From: Stichopus chloronotus
Taxonomy: Eukaryota; Echinodermata; Holothuroidea; Aspidochirotida; Stichopodidae
NCBI GenBank assembly: GCA_021234535.1
Contig: CM037843.1
Coordinates: forward strand, 24,955,911 to 25,019,910
Length of the DNA stretch: 64,000 bases
Direction of reading: 5' to 3'
The notes beneath the pieces are model-generated. The model was not told the DNA's origin. It searched no databases and was given only the letters and a program-made list of their open reading frames with translations. The position numbers and the translations under genes are program-made. Positions 1-11,239 of this stretch are shown here, one piece after another. Every line of letters begins with the position of its first letter. Position 1 is the stretch's first letter.

Positions 1-477
1 GAAGCACGTGCACAAACATTTTCCAATTATATGCACCACAACACTGTAAAATTTCTGATCGGGATCACACCACGAGGTGTAATATCTTTTTTTATCAGCA
101 GCATGGGGTGGGAGAGGAACTGACAAAACAATAACACTTGCTTCTGACTTTTTTAATCATCTGCTGCCTAGTGATATCATATTAGGAAAGATAGGGATTT
201 TGATATTAAGAATGATGCAGGTTTTTATGGTTGCCAAGCTGAAATTCCAGCATTTACAAGGGGCAAGGCACAGTTATCTGCTATGGATATTGAAAAGACA
301 AGAGAAATTGCACACTTACGTATCCACATGGAACGTGTTATTGGTGGAGTCAGACAAAAGTACTTAATTTTGAATCACGCAGTACCCCTTGAATACATGA
401 CCACTACAGTAAACAATCCAATCCCCAAGATAAACAAATTTGCGGGGATATGTTGTGCTCTCTTTAAATTTGAGTGA
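1..477 (+). pseudogene. DDE transposase fragment (DDE_Tnp_4, ISL2EU/Harbinger-like), frameshifted
   Basis: C-terminal half of a DDE superfamily transposase, cut by the left window edge. Frame 1 reads [19 protein letters not shown] and then meets a TGA at 121-123. Homology continues in frame 2 (about 119-189, ending LLPSDIILG) and returns to frame 1 at 190. There DRDFDI stands where functional relatives have a D-R-G-F-type block, followed by IPAFTRGK and REIAHLRIHMERVIG. This order of blocks is typical of DDE_Tnp_4 transposases, and the HLRIH-ERVIG helix region is diagnostic. Two frameshifts and a Gly-to-Asp change in the DRGF block show that it is dead. The ISL2EU versus PIF/Harbinger assignment is inferred from memory of the motifs. 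Confidence 0.85.
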
Positions 478-479
478 AT

Positions 480-1360
480 CAGTTGTAACTGCATGATCTT
501 ATGATCATTCTGAAGTATGTTCCCTCATTCTGTCTAATGTTCCTATTAAAAAAAGGGTGGTGGTGGTGGAAGGTTAACTTATTTCTCTTCTAGGTATATT
601 GACTTTTGAAATTTCTGTAGAAAGCTGGATGTCCTATAATTTACTTCTCAGCAACAAAAGTTACAGTAGTTTCATCAACTTCACTAGTTTCTGGGGTTTG
701 ACCGAAAAAGATGCATTGACAGTATTTGCCAAAGGGATTCAGAAATTATGAGCCTGCTAGGAGAAATATCATTTTCAGATATCTAACAAAAGAATTTGTA
801 TTGAGAAGACAAAGCTCAAAATAAATGCAATAACATCACCATGACTTCTATGTGTAACTTTGATAATATATAAAGCATGACCTTATTCTTCCCTTGAACC
901 ATTTTAATAAACCAAATTGAGTGGAGTTGAGAACAATGTTCTCACATTTTTCTATCTGCTGTGAGTGTTATCATGATAACGTAATAAGTCTGCACAGAAT
1001 CCCAAGAACCTTTGGAGAGTAAAAGGAGGTCCAAAACATGATGTCTTAATAGATGGATGTAGTACAGCAGCAAATCATTAGCAGCTCTACAACAGACTGC
1101 ATCATCATATCTTGTTCTGTCTTAGAGATTGATATTTGTTTCCTGCAACAGAGAGCCACTATTTGCACAAAAGGTGACCTGCAGTAAGTCAGCCATGATG
1201 TCATAGAGCCAAAACAATGCAGACATTTCCTGTGTATTTCTTGCTAAAGTTTCACCATGAATTTCTGTGTTGCAGTCAGAAATGTGATATTAGTCTCAAA
1301 GTTATTCATCTAAATGTTATAAAGATTGAGATATGATTTACAAGTACATACATTTTGATT
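480..1360. other. Gene-free stretch between transposon fragments
   Basis: No open frame with recognisable homology on either strand. It lies between a dead transposase and a LINE tail, so it is probably decayed mobile-element sequence. A short GGTGGTGGTGG run lies near 556-570. The boundary of the first element was not found. Confidence 0.4.
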
Positions 1361-1507
1361 TCCAGACTTGACATCAGAAAGTTTAGCTTCTCCCAAAGTT
1401 TTGTTAATAAATGGAATGATCTACCTGACTGGGTAGTCAACTCCTGCTCTGTTAATTCCTTTAAGGTCAACATTGTCAAGCACTTTTCAGACAATAGGAG
1501 ATTTTGA
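1361..1507 (+). mobile_element. 3' end of a non-LTR retrotransposon (LINE) reverse transcriptase ORF
   Basis: The frame starting at 1361 reads SRLDIRKFSFSQSFVNKWND, then LPDWVVNSCSVNSFKVN, and stops at TGA 1505-1507. The order R-L-D-x-R-K-F-S-F-S, WNxLPxxVV, SVNSFK is the usual C-terminal tail of CR1/L2/Jockey-type LINE polymerases just before their stop codon. The following 150-200 bases would be the LINE 3' UTR, but I see no clear terminal repeat. The catalytic domains are absent, so this is a 5'-truncated copy. Confidence 0.8.
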
Positions 1508-1783
1508 TTTGGTTTGTTTTCAAAGTTGCTTTTATTGTTGGTTTCTCTGTCCGGGCTTGCTACAGTATTTCAGGGCATTTTATGGGACTTTCAGTCCTCC
1601 CTTGCCCTTAAACATGTTTTGTTACGTATGCTCGTCCCAGGCTTATAGTAATAATGTTAAACATGGCCAAACCAAGCCTAATTACTAATAGGCCTACAGT
1701 ACAAGGGCAACGTTGTGCAAACATGTAAAATAACATCACAATTTCATCGGCTTACTTGCCCAAAGACTACTCGTAATCCTGGG

Positions 1784-2106
1784 TTATTTGGAGGAATATA
1801 TACACTCTGTATCAAACAACCAACCAACCATTTGCAAATTGATTGTATGCCTCTCAAGATTTATATGCTTGAAAGTTATTTGCAGTGTAAGGGGCTCGAC
1901 GTTGATATCAGGTATGCCATGATGTCCATGGAACTTAAGTCCGGAAGGTGTTGGATATCATGTGATTTGTCGCTTTCCTTAACTAAGTAAGGGTCCATGG
2001 CGACGACAGACACCTTTTTAATATACCTGGCCAGTTCTTCAGCCGATAATGAACTCGCATACTGAGAAAGTGAAGGTTTTTCCACCGCAAGTTGCTTCAA
2101 AGACAA
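1784..2106 (-). pseudogene. Fragment of a YqaJ-recombinase-type mobile-element protein
   Basis: Reading right to left, a frame gives KQLAVEKPSLSQYASSL, later DIMAYLISTSSP. A one-base frameshift near 1888 is needed to continue as YTANNFQAYKS, then an in-frame TGA replaces the expected Leu, then EAYNQFANGWLFD, ending at TAA 1784-1786. The pattern D-I-x-x-Y-L, Y-T-x-x-x-F-x-A-Y-K-S-L-E-A-Y-N-x-F-x-x-G-W is the segment found upstream of the SWIM and YqaJ exonuclease domains in invertebrate mobile-element proteins. No ATG is visible at the right end and the frame stays open further upstream. The frameshift and stop show a pseudogene. The family call is from motif memory. Confidence 0.6.
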
Positions 2107-2152
2107 ATCGCGATCGGTATTCTTTGCGGCCTTAGCTGATCGATGTACTACA

Positions 2153-2192
2153 TACGTACGTACGTATGTGTACGTACGTACACATACTCATA
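2153..2192. repeat. (TACG)n palindromic microsatellite
   Basis: Runs of TACG interrupted once by TATGTG. Each half is self-complementary, so the tract could form a small cruciform. Confidence 0.9.
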
Positions 2193-2612
2193 CGTGCTTG
2201 GCCTAGTCTCTTCAGCGGCTTCCAGTTCATCTTTGTTTGTCCTCCAGAAGACGTTGCGTAGCAACAGTGAAGGTCACGTGCACAGACTGATGCCATTGTG
2301 CAATCGCCCTATAGCCAAATTATTACTCTCCAACTTCGACAGGATCGCTGCAGTATGTTAACCAGAAAGTGAATATCAGATCCTTTTCCAAAATCCCAGT
2401 TGTGAACTTTAATTACCTCATTCCACATGAAATGTATACAATACAACACTTCGTAAGAACCCTCAACTCCTATTGGTCCATTAGTCAGGTAACCGTGCAT
2501 TATCCTAAGTATGATACACGGTCAATTTTAAAACAAAAGGACGTAATATGAATGCAATAAAAACATCGATAGTGTTTTGTCGTCTGCTATCCTTAACATG
2601 AGGGCAACCAAC
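2193..2612. other. Gene-free stretch
   Basis: Several short open frames occur but none has recognisable homology, supporting splice sites or domain motifs. Confidence 0.4.
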
Positions 2613-2993
2613 GGAAATTTAAGATTTTCAACAATTTGACCTCTGACCTTAAATTTTGACCGGAGACACAACTTCAGACTATGGGTCACCTATCCACCAA
2701 CTTGACCCTCATCGTCCTTGCGGTCTAGGAGGAGTTGCGGATGCAAACTTTTCGGTGTCAAATTTTACCTTTAACCCCGAACTTGACCTTTGACCTAAAA
2801 ACACATTAAGCATGATTTTCACATAAAATCGTATACACTGGTCACATATTTGGGAGGTCCCATGTAAATAGCCATTTGGATTTAGAAATACTGTAACAAC
2901 AAATTTAAGATTTTCACTAATTTGACCTTTGAACTCTGACCTGAAATTTTGATGGGAGACACAACTTCAGAACATGGGTCACTATCTACCACG
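2613..2993. repeat. Diverged direct repeat containing TTTGACC motifs
   Basis: A segment at about 2613-2700 recurs at about 2901-2993 in the same orientation. Shared landmarks in order are AAATTTAAGATTTTCA, AATTTGACCT, AAATTTTGA, GAGACACAACTTCAGA and ATGGGTCAC. Spacing between starts is about 288 bases. The copies differ by scattered substitutions and small indels, so this is an old tandem duplication or two copies of an interspersed repeat. Confidence 0.75.
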
Positions 2994-5633
2994 AGGTCAG
3001 ATCGGCAAAAAATATTAGTGTACACGATCCCCCCCCCTCAGACCTCCAGAACGATGACGTCATAAATCAAATGTGGAGGGTCAAATGTCACGAAAAAGAA
3101 AAACCAGCTCGTTGCATTATCTGCTTATCTAAATTTCATGCAAATTAAACTATCATCCATGATCCAAAAATAGGTAACATAGGTAAAAATATTGAAAAAT
3201 TGGGAAATTACGTTTGCTATGGCTGAGTATAATTGATGAGGTTTCAAAGATTTCCACCTAGAAACGTGTGAAAAAATGAAATTAAAGGAACATTTTAACC
3301 TTTAAAAAGTTGACATGATGGCTCGATGTCGAGCGCGAGAGGCTGACAGGTGTGAGTCACAATTTTTTTTTCCCAAAGGACAGAATTGGAGAGTGAATAT
3401 AGAGGTGCTGAATAATTTCTGAAGTAAAGATGAAGTTTACTTCTCAGGGGAAGGGTGGGGTATAATGGCGATGGGTGGAAGATAGGCCTATGTCCATCCT
3501 TAACTTAAAAAATCAGAATAGTTGTTTTTATTTGGAGAAACATCAGTTGAATTTTCTAAAAGGTATGATATCTGTTGACTACTGTAATCATATATCCCCT
3601 GAAAAATACCACAATTTTGTCAAAGGAATTTAAAGGAAATCTAACTTTGATATTGCGAGGGACAGACAGTGTCTTCACTGAAGTCTGTCTAAATGTCCGT
3701 CGCTCACAATGTCACAGTAGGAAACGTGTTTATTTTCCACCCTGGAAGTAAGAGAAAATGGTGACGGCATGTTTATGTATGTCGAAGATATAAAATTAAA
3801 AATTACCAGTTTCCTTTACAGTATTTTGTGTTGATTGCTTTTCAATGTCTATATTTCCCTAAAATTGATGGGTTACAGATCTGTAAAAAAAATGCACTTG
3901 AATTGCGCGTACGCTAAAAGTAAAAGTATGAAATTTCTTGTTCAAAGGTTTAGTATTTGTCTTTTAATTGCAACATTCAGATAAATTTTGGAAAATAGCT
4001 TTCAGGTGCTGAATTCTGCCAAATGATATCGAATCCTTATAACATAACGACAAAAAGTGTTAAATAGCTTACAGTAATGTTGCGGTGAACAGTTTTTATT
4101 CAACTGAATCGTGTACTTATTTCAATAAGCCACTGTATGCTAGTCAGGAATATCCAGTCAGACCCTATAGTAGAAACACTAGTGGATTGCGGATGCAGTA
4201 CTGTGATAATCAGTTTGTAGACCATACGATGACACACAGTGCTTAGTTTCACTAAATACTACAGTTGCCAGTACCGTTTGGGGTGCTTACTTGAGTGGTA
4301 TGTTTTTGATACTGACAGTGAGACCCGAACTGTTGCGTATTCATTTGGACACCATATCAAAACGTAAAGACTAATTTATCTTTTTATTTCAAATACTACA
4401 TAGACTAATGCGTTGCCGTCTTTATTGTCCTTCAGCTGACCTAGTCTAGGGTACAGGCCCAACAATTTGACTACTAACCACCAATTTCACCACCAATTTA
4501 ACTCTAAAGCAGTCCTAACCCTATACCAGTCAAAACGTCCGCAGACCAAATTGTTCGTCTCCGGAGTCCGGGTACAATAGTAAATAAACTCTTAGCCTAC
4601 TCTTGAAAAATACGTGAGATTTGGAAATTAGGCCTTTGTTACAAGAGTACGTTCTATGCAGTAAGTGCAATTTCTAAACATCTGTGATCAAGAGATCACC
4701 AATTTTTTTCAGTATCAGCAATTTCAATTTTTTTAAGTTTCAGCATTATCGCTGACTATCATGACCAAAATATTGATCAGAACGTCTTCGATAAAACCCT
4801 CAATTCTCATTCAAAATTTGGAAAGAAGATATGGGGCTGAAGATCGATAACGGTGAATAAACCAATGCTATGGATTGGTCACCAATTAGGCCTACCCAGT
4901 TAAACCGGGTGAAAGCTACGACACAAGATGCATAAGGTGGGGCACCCTATCGATCGATACTGTGTCATCAACTTCCCAGTTAAACCCTCCTATAAAAGGC
5001 ATTGTCATTGACTGCATAAGGAGTCGACGAAAATACTATATACCTATTATTTAACGACAGTCTAGCCTAGGTCTAAGTTAGTCTATACAAACAGGCAAGA
5101 TATGGGACAAGATCCGAGACAATATTTGTATCGTTTTCTTGGCATTACTATGCATTTATCCAACAATAGACAGTATTTTGATAGATCTTATTCTGCGGTG
5201 ATCGACTCAAACTTTCATCATAAGCCTAGTGTTATGTACGGTTAACACAACCATAAGGTATTAGAACGATGAGGGCAGATTTATGAATATTTCTGTCAAG
5301 TTACATATATTATAATAATGTTTCCATATTTTTAGGATTAAAATGTTTGTTAGGCGATCGACTCATGATACCCCCATGCTATATTGGCTGCAATAAGTAT
5401 AACGTTACTAGGGCCTTTACTTTAACGTTAGTCTAGCGGTAACTTAGCCTTCAGGCTAACATTACAACAAGGCTTAGACCTAGTAGGTTCAGCTAAGTTG
5501 GTTCAGCCTAAGTGACTCTTAATCTCGTTGCCTAAGTTGGGCCCAAGTTTGGATGATTCGACCTGAATTTATAGCGCAATATTACTCTACCGGTTGTAGC
5601 AAGTGAATTCCATTTTAAGCCAATAGTACTTAC
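2994..5633. other. Gene-free intergenic DNA
   Basis: No coding region could be supported. It contains a poly-C tract near 3031-3040. Many short AGGCCTA-type words occur, which are common across the window. Confidence 0.4.
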
Positions 5634-5770
5634 CAGAATCGACGTAAGTTGCGCAGCTTCCCTTCCACGGCAACCGCCGCGGAAAGCTCTGACACGAATC
5701 ATCTAGTTTTATCCGCTCGACCAGCATGCGTTAAGCACACAAATACGACCGCAAAGTGCAGCGTATTTTA
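5634..5770 (-). promoter_or_regulatory. Local CpG-dense patch next to a strong minus-strand splice donor
   Basis: About fifteen CpG dinucleotides fall within roughly 130 bases, unlike the CpG-poor surroundings. Read right to left, the patch ends at CTG|GTAAGT (donor at 5632-5633), a near-consensus 5' splice site. This could be the promoter and untranslated first exon of an unrecognised minus-strand transcript. No coding frame supports it. Confidence 0.2.
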
Positions 5771-6238
5771 CAGCCAGTGGTACAGTGATTAGATGAAGTA
5801 ATGGTAACTTCACTAACTATTGTGCGAATGACAGACTTAGTCGAACTTAGGGATAACGCAGAAGCTATGAAGTATGAGTGGAAGATTGAGTTATGATTCA
5901 GTAAGATAGACCTTTCTCTCGCTAGTACAATCTCGGAGATTTGGAAGAGTTAGAGATCTGACAGCATATATAGGCTAGGCATGCTGGGCTAGGCTAGCGC
6001 TATCGCATGCTCTTGTATTATCGCGCGCAGTACTAGTCAGACGCGATACACACACCTGCAATGCTATACAGATAGATCTCAAAAATATACGCACAGCAAG
6101 CAGCAACACCTAATCGGTCATGCGCAGTAACATAAATATATGTGCAGTTATGATGGGCCGACAGAAATTGGCACACAGCGTTGACTTGCGTCACTGCAGC
6201 CGGTATATGATGCCAAATCTGACTGTTTTTAAATAAAG

Positions 6239-6591
6239 TTGTTCCCTTTGTACGGAGACGTAGAAGGGACATTGCGTTGATCTCTTTTATCATGATCGTT
6301 TTTATCCAAATTACGTTTTGCCGAAATCTGGTTTCTCGTCAAAAAGTCAATTTGAAGAAGTTTGTCATTTTTACGAGACAGCAATAAATCTCGGCAAAAT
6401 GCCAACTTGCAAAGAACTGATGCATTTACGAGATCTCGTTTCGCGTCAAAAACGTCAATGTTGTGAATGTTGTCACGTTTCCATGATATAAACTCGTCAT
6501 TTTGTTGGTAGTTGATGTTTTGTCAAGTTGGTAACTCGTCAATGCAATGTCCCTTCTACGCTTCGGTACCTTTGAATCTCCGATGTCACGT
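6239..6591. mobile_element. Short inverted-repeat element flanked by a direct repeat
   Basis: The arms share a perfect 17-base inverted core, CGTAGAAGGGACATTGC (6259-6275) and its complement (6544-6560), within imperfect arms of about 37 bases. Outside the arms a 15-base direct repeat with one mismatch (TGTTTTTAAATAAAG at 6224-6238, TGTTTTTAAATGAAG at 6592-6606) may be the target duplication. The interior has no coding potential and repeats the word CTCGTCAA. Probably a non-autonomous transposon of unknown superfamily. Confidence 0.6.
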
Positions 6592-6606
6592 TGTTTTTAA
6601 ATGAAG

Positions 6607-8788
6607 TGGAAATATTAGTCATGGATTTACGTTAAAGAATTTGAGGTGATCATTCAGACATAGTCTACTACCAGTTAAAAAAAAAAGTCCTCCCTTAAGC
6701 CTCTTTTACTGTGAGCGTATAGAAATTCATTATACGTAAGAAACTATGTATTACTATAGTGCACGTTGATGTCGTTGCATATTTGGAAAAGAAAGTGAGT
6801 ACGGCTACATGTTGTTTGGAATTTATCCCAAGTGTCTCTGTAAGTCAGCAGGTAGGCTACAGTTACTGAAATTAGCAAACAACTCTACCATCACTTTCGA
6901 CAGAAATGTTTGTGGGTATGTTACTATGTCAGAAAGACAGTATAAATCAGAAAACGAGTATCAATAGAGATAAGTCAGCCTAAGGGGAAAAATAGTTTGA
7001 ATGCAAAACCTTATAGTTAAAACTTGTCACTGTTCCCCAAGTACATGTAACTGTCCACTGCAACCCAGTAAACCGATTTACATTAGGCGACCATCACAAC
7101 ACATTCTCATGTAGCCTAATTTATTCAACTCATTCTAGAAAAGAAGTTTGAATGATGGACATTGTCCCTGCTGTGTGGACTGCCCGTTATGAGGTTTGAG
7201 AAAATGATCTGATTACATTTACATGGGCAAAAAAAGAAAAACTGCTAAAAGACAAGTTACCATAACCATGAACAAACCAGATCACCCAATAGCCTCCATT
7301 CAGCGCAAGTAAAATGAGGTTCGGATAAAGCAACCTTATGTGATATACTGCCCCCTTTGGTCAACGAACTAAGCACTCCTTAGTAACCCTTCTCTGAACT
7401 TTCTCAAATACTCCCCTTGTTCCTCTGAGAGTATACATGAGATGATCCTCCCTACAGCTGAGACTGAGTGAAAACTAATGAGGAACTGACCACAACTCAT
7501 CTCCCTTCGTCACCATCTCAGCTTTACCTGCAATGTGTGTATTCAAGCGAGTATTAAGAATAGTAAGGGTTACGAACGGCTGGGAAGTGTGAAGCAGGGT
7601 GCAAAATTGCAATGGCGGGGGAGAGAAACCACATAACTTTGGAATCACTGAAAATCACTAACTACACTTCCCTGACAGTGCCTGCCAGGTCGGGTAAGAG
7701 GGGCTAGTTGGCATTTTGTGTAGCATGTAGAACTCCAAGCTTGCACCGCCAGACCGCATCATGCAGTCTTACAGTGCAAGCAAGTATATTCAACGTACAT
7801 GCGGCCTATGGACCGTTCAGGTTTCTGGTAATCATTTCCATAATCACACACTACCACCATTAGCCGTCTCGACATTGTCCACAGGGTTTCAATGGTGACT
7901 CACCTTAGCGAGACAGCTCTTTCATCCTCTAAGTTTCAACCGTTTACTAACAGATGGGGTTGCTACTACCAATATACCAGTATGTAACTTAACATCATCA
8001 TGCGTACCGGTAATCAATTTTCAAATTGAATTTTCACAAAGCAGCCAGAAATGGAAGTTAAACGCCAATCCTCCATAAGTAAGGTTAAACTTAGTTTAGC
8101 TAAATTAATTTCACTCATTTCCATTTTGCTTAACATAATTTAACGTGCCCCTAACTCTTTGTGTATCTTAAGCAAAAGAAAATCTGCTTGATTTATCATG
8201 AAGAGCACAGTAAAGAGAAAAAGCACCTAAATGAAAGCACGATCTGTTTACAATCAGTGGAAGAATCCGACAAGTATAGTAAGTGCTCTTCCAATTACTG
8301 ACATCACCGTTCTCTTAGGGTTTCCTTATAAATAAAGCTTATTACCAAGTTAATGAAGGAACTCTGTTTAACCATAGACCAAAATTGGGAGCTTGACGTT
8401 TTTCGCTCACTGGTTAAACATAGCTTGACTTTTTACCCGACATAGACCAAGGGAAGCTGCACCTTCACCAACATCAGTGAGAAATACTTTGTAGAATCAG
8501 ACACTGCGGAATCTTTTCCCTCGAAGTTTACTACATCTCTATGGTACATGCCTCCTTGCTACAGTTGTAAAATTTACGTTCATCTATTTCAGAAGACAGC
8601 CCTCCATTCTGCGGAAACATGCAGCGTGCAAAAATTATCAAGTACTAACTAAATCGACGGTCTCCAACGTCTAGTATAAGTTTTCTCTATGTATAGGCTA
8701 TGTGAGTTTCCGCGGTGAACTGGTGAACTCTGTTTAAAGCTGACACATTGACCATTCATGGCATTTTACGTAGCTTAGGTTCATTTTA
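6607..8788. other. Gene-free intergenic DNA
   Basis: No exon or element could be supported on either strand. Confidence 0.4.
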
Positions 8789-8796
8789 GTTGGTGG

Positions 8797-9023
8797 CAGT
8801 GGCGTAGCCAGGATTTTTTTGAGCAGAGGGCACTGGTGGGGCACAGACCTTTCCTGGTGGGGCACAAGTTTTGTCTATATATATATATTTTGACTAAATA
8901 AATTGACCGCAAGATAAAACTGCACATTTCAAAATTTTTCATGGGGGGCACCTGGGGTGGCACAGCTTTGTCATGGGGGGCACGTCCCCCCTCGTGTCCC
9001 CCCACCCCGTGGCTACGCCCCTG
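8797..9023. mobile_element. hAT-like MITE with perfect 8-bp target duplication
   Basis: The left end is CAGTGGCGTAGCCAGG and the right end, read inward on the other strand, is CAGGGGCGTAGCCACG (14 of 16 identical). It is flanked on both sides by GTTGGTGG (8789-8796 and 9024-9031), a perfect 8-bp direct repeat. CAGNG termini with an 8-bp duplication are the hallmark of hAT transposons. The 227-bp interior is G-rich and contains GGGGCAC words. A minus-strand open frame crossing it is an artefact of this composition. There is no transposase, so it is non-autonomous. Confidence 0.85.
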
Positions 9024-9031
9024 GTTGGTGG

Positions 9032-10493
9032 TCAATCAACTTTTCAACAATCCAAGTTTTTTTTTTTAAAGTGAGTGGAACTGGGGTTTACACCATTTTT
9101 TCTCTTAAATGGACATAACAAAAAATCAAACTTACCTAAATTACCTCAATTTTCACACTATATACACTTCAACCAGCCTGCTTCAATATCTAATTTACAT
9201 AGAAACCCAACTTATTGGGGAAAATATTGAAAAAGTTTTTTACGGAATTAAGAAGGACGGTATATATAAAGACTGTGATTACTCGAGGTAAAATCTCCGA
9301 ACTGCTAAACGGTATACGACCTCAGTTCAGCTCAGTGCCCTAAATATTAATGCTTCAAAGAAATCCCGCCTTTCATGTATAAATGTTAATTTAAATTACG
9401 CTTGATGGATCACATTTGCCAAAATCTTTTCCAACCGGCAAAATAATTTTTTCCACAATGTACAAAAAGTTGGTCAAAGTTAAGCTTGACTTACGAAATA
9501 ACATTGGATATCTGATATAGGACTTCTTCTATTATGCTACAGTAATCTCAAGTGACCTTATACATGACGATAATTTGAACACTTTGACCATAATACTTTA
9601 AGCCCATTCTACAACAAATCTAATTCCATTTTTTTCACTGAAACCCCAATTTTATTTTTCACTTCGATTTCAGAGAATAACAAAATTACCTTGCCGGTGT
9701 TACATAACATTTTCTTATCTTGAGGCACTGCAGGTCTACCTTGTCCACTGCTGTCTTTCTTCAAAAATCGATATCTTCAATTTTGTATCAGAAATTGGTG
9801 ATCGGTTTGAAGTATCTGCAATAAAAAGAAGAATGTACCTATTCATTTAAAAGAAAACATCTTTATGCTTCGACGAACTGAAATTGAACAGTTTTAAATG
9901 CCGGGAAACCGACTTTTTCCCCTAGGTAAGACATAGACATATTTTGGTTGCTATTTGAATAAAAACATTAATGTAAGTGATGTAGCCTTGTGAACTTTAT
10001 TTTCTGCAGTGTCAAGACGCTGTAAAAATGTTTTAAGGTATGAATTTCGAATTGCGCACCGCACAATACACTTTGTTTTAATTTTCGGCTTTTTGATACC
10101 AGGAAGATCCATTAAAAAAACATCATAAAAACATGTGTGCTATTACTGATGTTAACAATCATGCATGAACCACCCTAGCAGGCGCAACGGGACAAAAGAA
10201 AAATGGGGGAGGGGAATTGGGGGACTATCAGAGCTGATTTAAGCAATGTCAAAGCCGAACATGCCAATATTGTTAGTGAGGGGCGTACACGAAAAGTTCT
10301 GGTTCCCCCCCCCCCCCCCTTAGATCGCCTAAAACGACACTTTTTTAGCTATACCCACCCTTGATATAGGAATCTCATGTCTTCAATTCGCCATTAATAT
10401 CGAAAAATCAATCTAGGGAAAATGTTTCTTAATAGCCTATGATATTGTTATGTTGTTAGAAGTGTTGTAAACACAGCTTGACAATATTTTGTT
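9032..10493. other. Gene-free intergenic DNA with a poly-C tract
   Basis: No gene found. A run of about 14 C lies near 10306-10319. The sequence before it, with ATTGTTAGTG and TACACGA, resembles the C-tract context at 2995-3060, suggesting another diverged dispersed repeat. Confidence 0.4.
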
Positions 10494-11239
10494 GGATAGC
10501 GTAGCCAGATCTTTCCATCTGTGGGGGCTGAAGAGGGGGGGGGGGTTGAAGCTGGGGACCATCAATTAGGTAGGGGCATAAATTACACTTTCTAAGCTGA
10601 GCACCACCCACCGGTTGACGAGCAGCGAACAGAGAAAATGTTGGGATAAAAATGCCTGTCAGCTCGCAGGAAATTGGACTTTCCAGTCTTCGGGGATGTG
10701 AGTTTTATCTAACTTACAGTTTTAGTGTAGGTTGAGCCTAGGGACCACGTTAACCACTAAACCACTGTATTGCACGTCCCTCATGTTTGTTACATAATTT
10801 GACAGTCAATATTGAGTGCTTTGTACTCGTGGCTTAAACGCCTTTAAACTGTGTATGATCTAACTTGTTCAATTTATTGTTAACATGTTAGCAAAAACAC
10901 GTACTTGTTCATAATTTCATGGTTCATTATTTTTTCAATAATAAAAAGCTTTGCTTTTACCGAATCAGGATCAAGATGTGCAATTCTAGCTATTTTCAAG
11001 AAATAAGCATCTGTCGTATAAAAATCTATACTTCTTCATTGTCAGTAACTAAGTTTTCCATGTTAATACTAGACATCCGTACTTCCAATGACTGTTTGGG
11101 AAGCCTTTTTCCTTGTAAGAATTTTGCACTATATTTTTCACCTACAAATTTCCTTTTTTTTTGGGGGGGGGGGGGAACAGGGGAAGACATTTGACAGATG
11201 AATTTCCACCTTGTCCCCCACCCGCTGGTTACGCCACTG
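10494..11239. mobile_element. Longer hAT-like MITE copy with GGCGTAGCC ends
   Basis: The left end contains AGCGTAGCCAG and the right end, inverted, is CAGTGGCGTAACCAG (10 of 15 matching). Flanks ATTTTGTT (10486-10493) and ATTTTTTT (11240-11247) match at 7 of 8 positions, as expected for an old 8-bp duplication. The interior shares a core with the copy at 25797-26254: GCACCACCCACCGGTTGACG, then GCAGGAAATTGGA and GTGAGT words. G-runs lie near both ends. No coding capacity. Confidence 0.7.

Noticed and set aside
8781..9035. Minus-strand 84-codon frame rich in Gly and Pro
   Set aside because: It lies almost entirely inside the hAT-like MITE and reflects the G-rich composition of that element.
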